Source of the DNA: Mycobacterium sp. 852014-50255_SCH5639931
Lineage (GTDB): Bacteria > Actinomycetota > Actinomycetes > Mycobacteriales > Mycobacteriaceae
Assembly: GCF_001665605.1 (NCBI RefSeq)
Contig: NZ_LZSV01000002.1
Location: forward strand, 124,001-188,000
Direction: 5' to 3'
Length of the DNA stretch: 64,000 nucleotides
The first letter of the stretch is position 1; each line of letters begins with the position of its first letter. Position numbers and translations under genes: made by a program. Of this stretch, positions 25,089-34,878 are shown one piece after another. The notes under the pieces are model-generated. The model made no database searches. It was not told where the DNA came from and saw nothing but the letters and a program-made list of their open reading frames with translations.

Positions 25089-25104
25089 ACCGATCGGCGG
25101 ACGG

Positions 25105-26721
25105 CTACTTCAGGTCGATGGACTTCCCGGTGGCGGCCGCGTAGCCGGCGCGGTAACCGAAAACCATTGCGGGACCCAACGTTCCGCCGGCACCGCCGTA
25201 GGCGCGTCCGGTCACACCGCCCATCGCATTGCCGGCGGCGTAAAGACCCGGGATCGGCTCACCGCCCACGTGCAGCACGCGCCCGTCGCGATCGGTCCGG
25301 GGACCGCCCTTGGTGCCCATCGCACCGATGCGCACCGGCACCGCGTAGAAGGGGGCGGTGTCGATCGGGCCGAGGGTTTTGCCGGCCAGTGTGGTCGCGC
25401 TCTCGTCGCCCCAGTAGCCGTCGTACGCGCTGGAGCCGCGCCCGAAGTCGGGATCGGCGCCGGCGGCCACGTGGCGGTTCCAGGTCTCGACGGTGCGGAT
25501 CAAGCCGTCCGCATCGATGCCGGTCTTGGCGGCCAACTCGGCGAGGTCCGCCGACTCACAGAACCAGTCCGGAACGGGCTGCCCCGGTTCGATGCCCAGG
25601 AACCCATAGCGCTGCAGGTGAATTGAATCGAACACCATCCACCCGCGGTCGTTGACGTACCCGCCGCGGGGATCGAGGTAGTGGAATGCGCCGGCCATCG
25701 AGTTGTAGTCGCAGGCCTCGTTGACGAATCGCCTGCCCGCCGAGTTGACGATGATGCTCCTTGGCCGCGTCCGTTCCAGCCGTACGCTGCGGCTGCGTGG
25801 CTCGCCTTCGATGGTGTCGCCGGGGATTTGGACGATCGGCACCCACCAGGCCTCGCCCATGTTGGCCAGGTCCGCACCGTGTGCCATCGCCATGCGCAGG
25901 CCATCACCGGTGTTGTTGGGCGGCGAGACCGCGCCGTGCATCGGGCCGCGCAGAAAGGCTTGCGCCAGAGCGGGATCCCACTCGAAGCCGCCGGTGCCCA
26001 GGATGACGCCGTGCCGGGCGCGAACGTTGATGTTGCGTCCCTGCAAGCCGATCCGCACGCCGGTGATTTCTCCGTCGTCGGCGATGAGTCGTTCGGCCCG
26101 CGCGTTGGTGTGCGGGGTGACACCGGCATCCAGCAGTCCCTTGAGGAGCCCCGCGATCAGCGCGGTGCCTGCGACGCACAGGTGGCTGGTTCGTTCGTCG
26201 ATCGCCGCGTGCAGACGGGCTCGGGTCTCGGCATCGAATCCGACGTTGGACCAGTCGGCCGGAAACGACGTGATCCGAGTGGCCCATTCGCCCAACTGCG
26301 CCAGATCGAAGGGAGCGGCACTCAGTGAACGGCCGCCGGCCGGTTGCCCTCCCGGCAATTCGGGCCGATAGTCGGGGAAGCCGGTGGCGATCTCGAAGCG
26401 CAAACCGCTGTGCGCCTCGACGAAGTCGAGCATCGCCGGGCCGGTGTGGACGAATGTCTCGACCAACTCGTCGTCCATCGAGCCCAGGGACTGCGCGCGC
26501 AGGTATCGCAACGCGTCGGCGGGCGTCAATTCGCCGTCGGGCGAACGGTTATGGGCGGGGATCCACACGACGCCACCCGACACCGCGGTGGTTCCCCCGA
26601 CGGTCGGCGCCTTCTCGAAGACCTCCACCGAGGCCCCGGATGCGGCCGCCGTGAGGGCGGCGGTAAGCCCGGCGCCACCACTGCCGAGCACGACGACGTC
26701 GACTTGCATGTCCCACGACAT
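25105..26721 (-). CDS. FAD-dependent oxidoreductase, 3-ketosteroid delta1-dehydrogenase/fumarate-reductase-like
   Basis: 538 residues. The N-terminal FAD motif GSGGAGLTAALTAAASG (about 13-29) and GGTTAVSGGVVWIP (about 42-55), and the C-terminal GLYAAGNAMGGVTGRAYGGAG, define the flavoprotein family that includes KstD. Such enzymes desaturate ketosteroids or reduce enoates. The ATG has GAAGGGA upstream. It lies 14 bases downstream of the IclR regulator on the same strand, so it is probably cotranscribed and part of the aromatic/mhp locus. Substrate not certain. Confidence 0.85.
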   Translation of the reverse strand: MSWDMQVDVVVLGSGGAGLTAALTAAASGASVEVFEKAPTVGGTTAVSGGVVWIPAHNRSPDGELTPADALRYLRAQSLGSMDDELVETFVHTGPAMLDFVEAHSGLRFEIATGFPDYRPELPGGQPAGGRSLSAAPFDLAQLGEWATRITSFPADWSNVGFDAETRARLHAAIDERTSHLCVAGTALIAGLLKGLLDAGVTPHTNARAERLIADDGEITGVRIGLQGRNINVRARHGVILGTGGFEWDPALAQAFLRGPMHGAVSPPNNTGDGLRMAMAHGADLANMGEAWWVPIVQIPGDTIEGEPRSRSVRLERTRPRSIIVNSAGRRFVNEACDYNSMAGAFHYLDPRGGYVNDRGWMVFDSIHLQRYGFLGIEPGQPVPDWFCESADLAELAAKTGIDADGLIRTVETWNRHVAAGADPDFGRGSSAYDGYWGDESATTLAGKTLGPIDTAPFYAVPVRIGAMGTKGGPRTDRDGRVLHVGGEPIPGLYAAGNAMGGVTGRAYGGAGGTLGPAMVFGYRAGYAAATGKSIDLK

Positions 26722-26735
26722 TGATCGTTATCCCT

Positions 26736-27413
26736 TCAGCCCAGCAGCTCGGACAACTGCTTCGCGGCTTTGATGACCGCATCTTTTCCACGCATCACGA
26801 CGTCTTCTCGGTGGGAGATGAGGTTGATGCACGTGGGTGGGGAGGGCGGGTGGCGGCGCACCGCCACGGCCAGGCCGTAGGTGTTCGGCTCGATCTCCCC
26901 GTAGGTGCTCACCCAGCCACTCTCGCGAGCGCGGGTGACCAGGTCGCGTTCCCCGGGACGCGGCGGCATGCTCGCGAGCAAGGCGATTCCGGCCGCACCC
27001 CGTTCGAGCGGGTATCGACTTCCTTCGTGGAAGGACAGTTGGTAGGCAACATGGCTCGGCACGATGACCGCGATCGCCACCTGCTGGTCGCCCTCGGCGA
27101 TGAGCAACGACACCGTGGTGCCGAGTTCGTCGGCCAGCGCGCGCAGGGTCGGCAGGCTGACCTGGCGGACGTTGCGGTCGAACGATGCGCCGAGAACGGC
27201 GAGCCCGGAAGCCGGCCGGTAGCGCCCGTCCTCTCCCTTGGCCACCAAACGGAATTCGGCCAGCGTCGAAAGCAGTCGATAGGCGATGGTCCGATGCACC
27301 CCGACCTGTTCGGCGAGCTGTTGCGCGGTAAGCCCACCTGGGGAATCCGCCACCATCTGCAGCGCGGTCAGCCCCCGGGCCAGCGTTTGTGAACCTGTCA
27401 CCGAACCTGCCAC
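26736..27413 (-). CDS. IclR-family transcriptional regulator
   Basis: 225 residues. The N-terminal winged helix (LARGLTALQMVADSPGGLT, then LAEQVGVHRTIAYRLLSTL) is followed by an effector domain (ADELGTTVSLLIAEGD). In other bacteria the mhp genes are governed by an IclR-type activator, MhpR; the divergent position next to mhpC-mhpA-mhpB fits this. The GTG at 27413 has AGGAGG about 12 bases upstream. The 127-base divergent region holds overlapping inverted repeats that are probable binding sites. Confidence 0.9.
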   Translation of the reverse strand: MAGSVTGSQTLARGLTALQMVADSPGGLTAQQLAEQVGVHRTIAYRLLSTLAEFRLVAKGEDGRYRPASGLAVLGASFDRNVRQVSLPTLRALADELGTTVSLLIAEGDQQVAIAVIVPSHVAYQLSFHEGSRYPLERGAAGIALLASMPPRPGERDLVTRARESGWVSTYGEIEPNTYGLAVAVRRHPPSPPTCINLISHREDVVMRGKDAVIKAAKQLSELLG

Positions 27414-27456
27414 AGCCTTGACAGACCTCCTCGCGAGAGCGAAGCTCTATTAATAA

Positions 27457-27484
27457 CGCACGTTAGTGTGCGATATTAGCACAC
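27457..27484. promoter_or_regulatory. Overlapping inverted repeats, candidate IclR/MhpR-type operator
   Basis: Two interleaved repeats share a central GTGTGC: CGCAC-N6-GTGCG (27457-27472) and GTGTGC-N7-GCACAC (27466-27484). They lie in the divergent IclR-mhpC promoter region, 56 bases before mhpC. The interleaving suggests two dimers on one face or alternative binding states. Confidence 0.6.
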
Positions 27485-27540
27485 CAAGTTGGTCAAGAAC
27501 GAGAATACGATTTCCACGAACTGAAGGCCAGAGAGGAACC

Positions 27541-28404
27541 GTGGCGGAGTTCGAAAGCATCTGGAGCGATCTCCAGGGCGTCGCGTTTGAGCAGGGCTAC
27601 CTCGACGCCGGTGGCGTGCGGACCCGCTACCTGCGGGCCGGCGACCCGGGCAAGCCGGTGTTGATGCTGTTGCACGGATCCGGTGGCCACGCCGAGGCGT
27701 ACGTCCGCAACCTGGGGGCGCACGCCGAGCACTTCTGGACCTGGTCGATCGACATGCTGGGCCACGGCTACACCAGCAAGCCGGGCCACCCGCTGGAAAT
27801 CCACCACTACGTCGAGCACCTGATGGCCGTCCTGCGCACCATCGGCGTCAATCGCGCCAGCATCAGCGGTGAGTCGCTGGGCGGTTGGGTCGCCACCCGC
27901 GCCGCCATCGACCATCCCGACGTGGTCGACCGGCTCGTCCTCAATACCGCCGGCGGCTCCCAGGCCGACCCGGTGGTGATGAAACGCATCATCACGCTAT
28001 CCATGGCGGCCGCCGAAGACCCGACCTGGGAAACGGTGCAAGCGCGGATCAAGTGGTTGATGGCCGACAAGTCCAAGGGCTACGACGACCTGGTCGCCAG
28101 CCGCCAACGCGTCTATCGCCAACCGGGATTCGTCGACGCCATGCGCGACATCATGGCCCTGCAGGATCCCGAGATTCGGGCGCGCAACATCATCGGCCCG
28201 GACGAATACGGTGCGATCACCGCGCCGACGCTGGTGTTGTGGACCAGCGACGACCCCACCGCGGACGTGACCGAGGGCCGCCGCATCGCGTCGATGATTC
28301 CGGGCGCCCGCTTCGAGGTGATGCCCGGCTGCGGGCACTGGCCGCAGTACGAGGACCCCAAGACCTTCAATCGGCTGCATCTCGAGTTCCTCTTGGGGCG
28401 GTGA
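27541..28404 (+). CDS. mhpC: MhpC-like alpha/beta hydrolase (meta-cleavage product hydrolase)
   Basis: 287 residues. The C-C bond hydrolase family splits the ring-opened product of extradiol cleavage. It shows [10 protein letters not shown] (oxyanion loop, about residues 46-55), nucleophile Ser in GESLGGW (about 114-120), an acidic WTSDDPT segment and His in GCGHWPQ near the C terminus. The GTG at 27541 follows GAGAGGAA. The stop overlaps the mhpA start (TGATG). The neighbourhood (flavin hydroxylase and LigB-type dioxygenase) supports the MhpC role. Confidence 0.85.
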   Translation: MAEFESIWSDLQGVAFEQGYLDAGGVRTRYLRAGDPGKPVLMLLHGSGGHAEAYVRNLGAHAEHFWTWSIDMLGHGYTSKPGHPLEIHHYVEHLMAVLRTIGVNRASISGESLGGWVATRAAIDHPDVVDRLVLNTAGGSQADPVVMKRIITLSMAAAEDPTWETVQARIKWLMADKSKGYDDLVASRQRVYRQPGFVDAMRDIMALQDPEIRARNIIGPDEYGAITAPTLVLWTSDDPTADVTEGRRIASMIPGARFEVMPGCGHWPQYEDPKTFNRLHLEFLLGR

Positions 28405-30125
28405 TGGTCGACGCGGGGCGCGAGCCGGCTGGAATCGAGACCGACGTCGTCGTGGTCGGTGCCGGCCCGGTCGGTCTGACACTGGCCAATATCCTTGGGC
28501 TGCAGGGCATCCGGACAGTGGTCGTCGACGAACGCGACACGCTGATCGACTATCCGCGCGGGGTGGGGCTCGATGACGAGGCGTTGCGGACCTTCCAGTC
28601 GATCGGGCTGGCCGATCGTATCGTGCCGCATACGGTGCCCAACCAGATCCTGCGGTTCGTCGATGCCAAGCGGCGGGTGCTCGCCGAAATGGCGCCGCCC
28701 GATGCGCGGTTCGGGTGGCCGAAGCGCAACGGTTTCGTGCAACCGCTCGTCGACGCCGAATTGCTGGCCGGGCTAGAACGATTCGGGCACGTCGAGGTGC
28801 GGTGGGGACGCCCGATGGTGGCGTGTCAGGACGACGCCGACGGGGTGACCGTCGAACTCGGGGGCGAGCGCGACCATGAAACGTCCAGCCTGCGAGCGCG
28901 TTACGTGGTGGGTTGCGACGGCGGTCGCAGTATGACCCGCCGCATGATGGGCGTATCTTTCGACGGTACGACTTCGTCGACCCGTTGGCTGGTGGTCGAC
29001 ATCGCCAACGACCCGCTCGGTCACCCCAACAGCGAAGTCGGCGCCGACCCGGAACGTCCCTATGCCTCGATCTCGATCGCGCACGGAATTCGCCGGTTCG
29101 AGTTCATGATTCACGCCGACGAGACCGACGAGCAGGCTGAGGATCCGGCGTTCCTGACGCGGATGCTGGCCCGGATGGTGCCCCACCCGGACCGCGTCGA
29201 CGTGATCCGGCGCCGGGTCTACACTCATCACTCGCGGATCGCCGGCGCGTTCCGCAAGGGCCGGCTGTTGCTGGCCGGGGACGCTGCGCATCTGATGCCC
29301 GTCTGGCAGGGCCAGGGTTACAACAGCGGCATCCGCGACGCGGCCAATCTGGGTTGGAAGCTCGCCGCGGTCGTGAGCGGGCGTGCCGGCGAAGACTTGC
29401 TGGACACCTATGACATGGAGCGCCGCAAGCATGCGCGGGCCATGATCGACCTTTCCACCATGGTGGGGCGAGTGATTTCGCCCACCAATCGCCGGGTGGC
29501 CGGCGCGCGTGACCTCCTGGTGCGGTCGGCGTCAATTGTGCCGTCGCTCAAGCGGTATGTCCTGGAGATGCGGTTCAAGCCGATGCCGCGCTACGAACAG
29601 GGGGCCGTTGTCCACGAACCCGGCACCGGCCGGGCGGATTCAGCGGTGGGCACGCTCTTCATCCAGCCCCGGGTCGACACCCGGGATCAGCAGAACGTGC
29701 TGCTCGACGACGTGCTCGGTGACTGGTTCGCGGTGCTCTGCTGGAACAACAACCCCCGCAAGATTCTGGGCGACGTCGCCTTCGCGAACTGGAAAGCCCT
29801 GGGCGCCCGATTCATTGCGTTGCGGCCGCTGACCCAGCTGCACTGGACCGGCCACGACGATCCCGACGTCGTCGTCGTGGGCGATCGCGACGGTGCGGTC
29901 AAATCCTGGTTCGACACCCACCAGGAATCGGTTTTGTTCCTGCGTCCCGATCGGTGCATCGCCGGTGCGTGCATCGCTCAGCGCGCCCCCGACCTCAGCG
30001 CCGCGCTCATTGATGCACTCACGCTCACGCCGCGAGGGGGTGATCCGCAAAGTGGCACTGGCTCTGTGCTGTATGTCGCACAGCCCGCTCCTGAATCTTC
30101 CGGGGCCGTCGCAGGACCTGCTTGA
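28404..30125 (+). CDS. mhpA: 3-(3-hydroxyphenyl)propionate hydroxylase, flavin monooxygenase MhpA
   Basis: 573 residues; E. coli MhpA is about 554. It hydroxylates 3-(3-hydroxyphenyl)propionate to the catechol using NADH and O2. FAD motif [13 protein letters not shown] (about 15-27), [16 protein letters not shown] (about 49-64) and [18 protein letters not shown] (about 292-309) closely match the E. coli protein as I recall it, as does LEMRFKPMP later. The ATG overlaps the mhpC stop. The last 74 bases overlap mhpB in another frame, so the C-terminal tail is unusual. Confidence 0.93.
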   Translation: MVDAGREPAGIETDVVVVGAGPVGLTLANILGLQGIRTVVVDERDTLIDYPRGVGLDDEALRTFQSIGLADRIVPHTVPNQILRFVDAKRRVLAEMAPPDARFGWPKRNGFVQPLVDAELLAGLERFGHVEVRWGRPMVACQDDADGVTVELGGERDHETSSLRARYVVGCDGGRSMTRRMMGVSFDGTTSSTRWLVVDIANDPLGHPNSEVGADPERPYASISIAHGIRRFEFMIHADETDEQAEDPAFLTRMLARMVPHPDRVDVIRRRVYTHHSRIAGAFRKGRLLLAGDAAHLMPVWQGQGYNSGIRDAANLGWKLAAVVSGRAGEDLLDTYDMERRKHARAMIDLSTMVGRVISPTNRRVAGARDLLVRSASIVPSLKRYVLEMRFKPMPRYEQGAVVHEPGTGRADSAVGTLFIQPRVDTRDQQNVLLDDVLGDWFAVLCWNNNPRKILGDVAFANWKALGARFIALRPLTQLHWTGHDDPDVVVVGDRDGAVKSWFDTHQESVLFLRPDRCIAGACIAQRAPDLSAALIDALTLTPRGGDPQSGTGSVLYVAQPAPESSGAVAGPA

Positions 30126-30990
30126 CGACATCGAAGGCGCGATCGCCGGCGCGCGACAATTCGTCGCCGACTACGACCCCGAACTCGTCGTCATCTTCTC
30201 CCCGGACCACTACAACGGCTTCTTCTACAAGATGATGCCGCCCTTCTGTATCGGCACGAGCGCCAACGGGGTTGGTGATTACGGCACGCATGCGGGGCCG
30301 CTCGACGTTCCGGAAAAGCTGGCCACCGAGTGCGCGAAAGCCGTCCTCGACGCAGGGGTCGACGTCGCGGTCTCGGCCTGCATGGAAGTGGATCACGGGA
30401 CCGTTCAGCCCCTCGAGAAGCTGTTCGGCGAGGCCAACTCACGCCCGGTGATACCGATCTTCATCAACGCGATCGGCGTCCCACTGGGGCCATTGCATCG
30501 TTGCCGGGCACTCGGTGCGGCCGTCGGCAGCCATCTGGCCACACTGGACAAGCGGGTCCTGGTGTTGGGATCCGGTGGGCTTTCCCACAGCCCGCCGGTG
30601 CCGACATTGGCGACCGCACCGCCGCCGGTACGGGAGCGAATCGTGCACGGCCGGCCGATGACGCCCGAGCAGCGCCAGGCCCGGCAGGCGGCCGTGATCG
30701 ATGCGGCCAAGCGCTTCGCCGCCGGCGAGGACGAGTTGCAGGCACTGAACCCGGTGTGGGACCAGCGATTCCTCGAGATCATCGACGGTGGCTGGCTCGC
30801 CGAACTCGACCAGTGGTCGAACTCGTTCGTCGCGCACGAGGGCGGCGGCTCCGCCCAGGAAATCAGAACATGGATCGCCGCATTCGCGGCGCTGGCGAGC
30901 GCCGGGCCGTACGAAACCGTGGGGCGCTACTACAAGCCGGCCGCCGAACTGATCGCCGGGTTCGCCATCAGAACGGCAGTGCTGAAATGA
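30052..30990 (+). CDS. mhpB: 2,3-dihydroxyphenylpropionate 1,2-dioxygenase MhpB (LigB-type extradiol dioxygenase)
   Basis: 312 residues; E. coli MhpB is 314. This type III extradiol enzyme cleaves the catechol ring using Fe(II). It has CMSHSPLL at the N terminus, [18 protein letters not shown] (about 46-63), MEVDHG (about 111-116) and [15 protein letters not shown] (about 172-186), the segments that carry the conserved His residues. The GTG at 30052 gives the family length; GTG 30040 in frame is also possible but sits on the GAGGGGG ribosome-binding site. It overlaps mhpA by 74 bases and the next gene by four (ATGA). Confidence 0.95.
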   Translation: MALALCCMSHSPLLNLPGPSQDLLDDIEGAIAGARQFVADYDPELVVIFSPDHYNGFFYKMMPPFCIGTSANGVGDYGTHAGPLDVPEKLATECAKAVLDAGVDVAVSACMEVDHGTVQPLEKLFGEANSRPVIPIFINAIGVPLGPLHRCRALGAAVGSHLATLDKRVLVLGSGGLSHSPPVPTLATAPPPVRERIVHGRPMTPEQRQARQAAVIDAAKRFAAGEDELQALNPVWDQRFLEIIDGGWLAELDQWSNSFVAHEGGGSAQEIRTWIAAFAALASAGPYETVGRYYKPAAELIAGFAIRTAVLK

Positions 30991-32723
30991 CGGGGGAGGA
31001 CGGCTTCGACCACGTTGTCGACGTACTCGTCGTCGGGTCGGGCGGCGGCGGCATGACCGCCGCCCTGACCGCCCAAGCCGCGGGGCTGGACGCGCTGGTC
31101 GTGGAGAAGTCGTCGTTCTTCGGCGGTTCCACCGCGCTGTCCGGGGGCGGCATCTGGGTGCCGGGGGCGCCCGCGCAGCGCAGGGAGGGCTACATGCCCT
31201 CGCCCGAGGGCGTCGTCGAATACCTGCAACGGATCACCGACGGATTGGTCAGCGAGGCGCGGATACGGCAGTACGTCGAGTCCGCACCGAAAATGCTCGA
31301 ATTCCTCGAACGGCTCTCCGGGTGGTGTGAATTCGTCTGGAAACCCGGTTACGCCGACTACTACCCGGAACTGCCCGGCGGATCCGAACTCGGCAGCACG
31401 ATCAACGTGCCGCCCATCGACCTGCGGAAGCTGGGACCCGACGAGCACAAGCTTCTCCAGCCCTTGGCGCTGGCCCCCAAGGGGATCTGGCTGGGGCCCA
31501 AAGAACTCCGGACCTTCTACCGCATCCGGCAATCGTGGGCCGGCAAAGGCGTGCTCCTCAAGCTGATTTCGCGGATGGTTCGCGCGCGGCTGTTCGGCGA
31601 GCGGATGGCGGCGATCGGGCAGTCACTGGCCGCGCGCCTGCGGCTGACCCTGCGGGAACGCGGCATCCCATTGTGGCTGGATTCGCCGATGACCGAGTTG
31701 CTCACCGACGCGGACGGAACTGTTACCGGCGTGTCATTGGAAAGGGGCGGTGAAACGCAGCGGATCAGGGCGCGCCTCGGGGTCATCCTGGCGTCTGGCG
31801 GATTCGACCACGACCTGGCCTGGCGCAAGGAACTGCTCCCCGTGGTGGACCAGGACTGGAGCTTCGGCAACCCCGCCGCCATGGGCGACGGCATCCGGGT
31901 GGCGCAAAAGGTCGGCGCCGCAACCGAGTTGCTCGACGAGGCGTGGTGGTTCCCCGCCATCCAATGGCCGGACGGCCGCATGCAATTCATGCTCAACGAA
32001 CGCATGATGCCCGCGCAGTTCATCGTCAACGGCGACGGCAAGCGCTTCATCAACGAGGCGGCGCCCTACATGGACTTCGGTCACGCCATGATCGACGGCC
32101 ACCGATCCGGGGTCACGCACATCCCCTGTTGGCTGCTCACCGACCACAGGTCGTGGAATCGCTATGTCATCGGGGGGCATCTGCCGATACCGAAAATCCC
32201 GGGAGCGCCGGTGCCCACCGGCCGCAAGGTCCCCTCGGCGTGGCTGGAATCGGGTGTGGTCAAGGCGGCGATGACGTGGGAGGAGATGGCGGAAAGGATC
32301 GGCGTTCCCGCGCACAATCTGTCCGAAACCGCCAGGCGCTTCAATGAACTCGCCCGCAAAGGCCACGACGACGACTTCAACCGCGGCGACAGCGTCTACG
32401 ACAACTACTACGGCGATCCGACACTGCCCAACCCGAACCTGTACCCGCTGGGCGATCCGCCCTACTACGCATTCCGGATCGTCCTGGGCGACCTCGGGAC
32501 GTCCGGCGGCCTGCGTACCGACGAATACGCGCGGGTGCTGCGGGACGGCGACACCGTGGTACCGGGGCTGTACGCGGTGGGTAACACGTCCGCGCCGGTG
32601 ATGGGACGCAGCTACGCCGGCGCGGGGGCGACGATCGGCCCCGCGATGACCTTCGGCTTCGTCGCGGCGAATCACCTTGCCGCACAAGCCGCCAACCGAA
32701 CCCTTAATTCTCATAGGAGGTAG
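30987..32723 (+). CDS. FAD-binding dehydrogenase, 3-ketosteroid delta1-dehydrogenase-like
   Basis: 578 residues. FAD motif [17 protein letters not shown] (about 17-33), [17 protein letters not shown] (about 45-61), a mid-protein ASGGFDHD and the C-terminal [21 protein letters not shown] define the KstD/fumarate-reductase flavoprotein family. It is the second of its kind flanking the mhp genes (the other is at 25105). The ATG overlaps the mhpB stop. A role in desaturating a ring precursor before aromatic degradation is plausible but inferred. Confidence 0.85.
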   Translation: MTGEDGFDHVVDVLVVGSGGGGMTAALTAQAAGLDALVVEKSSFFGGSTALSGGGIWVPGAPAQRREGYMPSPEGVVEYLQRITDGLVSEARIRQYVESAPKMLEFLERLSGWCEFVWKPGYADYYPELPGGSELGSTINVPPIDLRKLGPDEHKLLQPLALAPKGIWLGPKELRTFYRIRQSWAGKGVLLKLISRMVRARLFGERMAAIGQSLAARLRLTLRERGIPLWLDSPMTELLTDADGTVTGVSLERGGETQRIRARLGVILASGGFDHDLAWRKELLPVVDQDWSFGNPAAMGDGIRVAQKVGAATELLDEAWWFPAIQWPDGRMQFMLNERMMPAQFIVNGDGKRFINEAAPYMDFGHAMIDGHRSGVTHIPCWLLTDHRSWNRYVIGGHLPIPKIPGAPVPTGRKVPSAWLESGVVKAAMTWEEMAERIGVPAHNLSETARRFNELARKGHDDDFNRGDSVYDNYYGDPTLPNPNLYPLGDPPYYAFRIVLGDLGTSGGLRTDEYARVLRDGDTVVPGLYAVGNTSAPVMGRSYAGAGATIGPAMTFGFVAANHLAAQAANRTLNSHRR

Positions 32724-32725
32724 CA

Positions 32726-34030
32726 ATGAAGATATCGCTGTTCTACGAGTTCGCCCTGCCGCGGCCCTGGGCGCCCGACGACGAGCACGTCATGATGCAA
32801 GACTGCCTCGACGAGGTCGAGGCCGCCGACAAGGCAGGCTTCTCCACCGTCTGGCTGACCGAGCACCACTTCCTCGAGGAGTACTGCCACTCAACGGCAC
32901 CGGAAATCTTCCTGGCCGCGGCCAGTCAGCGGACCAAGAACATCCGGTTGGGCTTTGGCATCATGCACCTGCCACCCGTGGTCAATCACCCCGCCCGGGT
33001 CGCCGAACGTATCGCCACGCTCGACCTGCTCTCCAACGGCCGCGTGGAATTCGGCACCGGAGAGTCGTCCTCCGTCGGTGAACTCGGTGGATTCAACATC
33101 GATCCGGCCGACAAACGGGCCCAGTGGGAGGAGGCCCTCGAGGTCTCGATCCGCTGCATGATCGAGGAACCGTTCGCGGGCTTCAACGGTGAGCACGTCC
33201 AGATGCCGGCACGCAACGTCGTCCCCAAGCCGCTCCAAAAGCCGCATCCGCCGGTCTGGGTCGCCTGTACGCGCCCGGCGAGCGTGCAGATGGCTGCCCA
33301 GAAGGCCATTGGTGCACTGAGTTTCGCCTACACCGGACCCGGGCCGCTGACCGAGCGGGTGAACGGTTACTACAAGGAGTTCGAAGAGAACGGCGTGCCC
33401 GTTACACCGCGGATCAATCCGAACATCCTGGCCATCGGCGGCGACCTGTCGATGATGGTCGCCAAGTCCGACGAGCAGGCGCTGCAACGGCTCGGGCAGG
33501 GCGGCGGCTTCTTCTCGTTCGGGATCATGCATTACTACATGACGGGCGTGCACACTCCCGGGCGGACGGGGGTTTGGCAGCGGTATCTCGAAGAGGTCGA
33601 GAAGGATCCGACGCTGGCGTACGGCCCCGGGCGGGGCGCGATCGGGTCTCCGGCCACGGTGCGGGAGTTCCTGCGCGGTTACGAGGAAAGCGGCGTGGAC
33701 GAGATCATCCTGCTGCTCAACCCGCGCAGCCACGAGGGCACCATGGAATCCATCGAGCTGATGGGCTCCGAAGTACTGCCCGAGTTCATCGAGCGCGACG
33801 CGAAAGCGGTGGCCGAAAAGGCCAAGCGGTTGGAGCCCGTCATCGAGAAGGTCGAGGCGCGGCGGCCGGCATCGACCGCGCCGCAATTCGACGAGCACTA
33901 TTCGTTCGGTGGCCTGCCGACCGGTCGGGGCGGTAAGTTCACCGCCAGCGAGATCCCCGAAGCCATGGCGGAGATCAATGAGGGCCGCGTCCAGGCGGCC
34001 CAGCGGTTGAAAGAACAGCAAGGCAAGTGA
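32726..34030 (+). CDS. Luciferase-like monooxygenase/oxidoreductase
   Basis: 434 residues, longer than the 300-350 typical of F420-type relatives. The first part is a clear luciferase barrel (VEAADKAGFSTVWLTEHHFLEE, given here as KAGFSTVWLTEHHF; then IMHLPPVVNHPARVAERIA). The last 80 residues are charged and helical (RDAKAVAEKAKRLEPVIEKV). The ATG has a strong AGGAGG seven bases away. Long members with the TEHHF motif often use reduced flavin rather than F420; which applies here is unresolved. Part of the mhp-linked operon. Confidence 0.85.
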   Translation: MKISLFYEFALPRPWAPDDEHVMMQDCLDEVEAADKAGFSTVWLTEHHFLEEYCHSTAPEIFLAAASQRTKNIRLGFGIMHLPPVVNHPARVAERIATLDLLSNGRVEFGTGESSSVGELGGFNIDPADKRAQWEEALEVSIRCMIEEPFAGFNGEHVQMPARNVVPKPLQKPHPPVWVACTRPASVQMAAQKAIGALSFAYTGPGPLTERVNGYYKEFEENGVPVTPRINPNILAIGGDLSMMVAKSDEQALQRLGQGGGFFSFGIMHYYMTGVHTPGRTGVWQRYLEEVEKDPTLAYGPGRGAIGSPATVREFLRGYEESGVDEIILLLNPRSHEGTMESIELMGSEVLPEFIERDAKAVAEKAKRLEPVIEKVEARRPASTAPQFDEHYSFGGLPTGRGGKFTASEIPEAMAEINEGRVQAAQRLKEQQGK

Positions 34031-34050
34031 CACCGAAAGCCGGTTGAGTC

Positions 34051-34878
34051 TTGGGACGAATCGACGAGCTGTGGCGCTATGACGGCCGCCGGGCGGTGGT
34101 GACCGGCTGCGCCTCGGGCATCGGCGAACACGTGGCGCGCCAGCTCACGGAGTTGGGGGCCGAAGTCGTCGGACTGGACAAGCGGCCGCCCGCCTTCGAA
34201 ATCAACGACTTTCACGAGGTCGACCTCGCCGATCAAGGATCGATCGACGCCGCGGTCGCCGCCGTCGACGGGCACGTGGATGCGCTCTTCAACGTCGCCG
34301 GCGTCTCGTCGGGCATCGGCAACCCGCCACTGGTCGTCACCATCAACTTCCTTGGTCTGCGGCACATCACCGAGGCGCTGATTCCGAGGATGCCGGCGGG
34401 GTCGTCCATCGTGAGCGTCTCGTCACTCGCGGCGGCGGCATACCGCGACCATCTCCGGTCGGTGGCGCCGCTACTGAACACCGCGACCATGCGGGAGGGC
34501 ATCGACTGGTGCCACGCCCACCCCGACGCGCTCGCGGGCGGCGGCTATCAGTTCTCCAAGGAAGCGATCATCCTCTACACGATGCGAAGCGCCACCGTCC
34601 TTGGCGGGCGGGGAATCCGCATCAACTGCACCGGTCCCGGGGTAACCGAAACCCCGATCCTCGACCAGCTTCGCAGCGCGTACGGGCAGGCCTTCCTCGA
34701 CGACATACCCAAACCCCTGGGGCGGGTGTCCGGCCCCGCCGAGCAAGCCTTGGCCCTGCTCTTCCTGAATAGCAATGCCGCCAGCTATATTTCGGGTCAG
34801 GTGTTGTGGGTGGACGGCGGGAATGTGGGTGCCGCCATCGCCCGGGAACTGGAGGAGGGAGCGCCGTGGCCAGCGTGA
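34051..34878 (+). CDS. Short-chain dehydrogenase, 3-alpha-hydroxysteroid-dehydrogenase-like
   Basis: 275 residues. Cofactor motif TGCASGIG (about 16-23), VAGVSSGIGN in place of the usual NNAG region, Ser in SVSSLAAAAYR and the active-site YQFSK (about 167-171). The roughly 35-residue insertion between the catalytic Ser and Tyr resembles bacterial 3-alpha-hydroxysteroid dehydrogenase/carbonyl reductases. The start is TTG at 34051; no better start is close. It overlaps the next gene by 13 bases. Substrate could be an alicyclic alcohol or ketone. Confidence 0.85.
   Translation: MGRIDELWRYDGRRAVVTGCASGIGEHVARQLTELGAEVVGLDKRPPAFEINDFHEVDLADQGSIDAAVAAVDGHVDALFNVAGVSSGIGNPPLVVTINFLGLRHITEALIPRMPAGSSIVSVSSLAAAAYRDHLRSVAPLLNTATMREGIDWCHAHPDALAGGGYQFSKEAIILYTMRSATVLGGRGIRINCTGPGVTETPILDQLRSAYGQAFLDDIPKPLGRVSGPAEQALALLFLNSNAASYISGQVLWVDGGNVGAAIARELEEGAPWPA

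Noticed and set aside
32704-32712. TTAATTCTCAT half of the GAGAAT operator
   Set aside because: Only one half-site, located at the end of a coding sequence and next to a ribosome-binding site.
32891-34033. 380-residue open frame antisense to the luciferase-like gene at 32726
   Set aside because: The opposite strand has a strong ribosome-binding site and family motifs; this frame has none.
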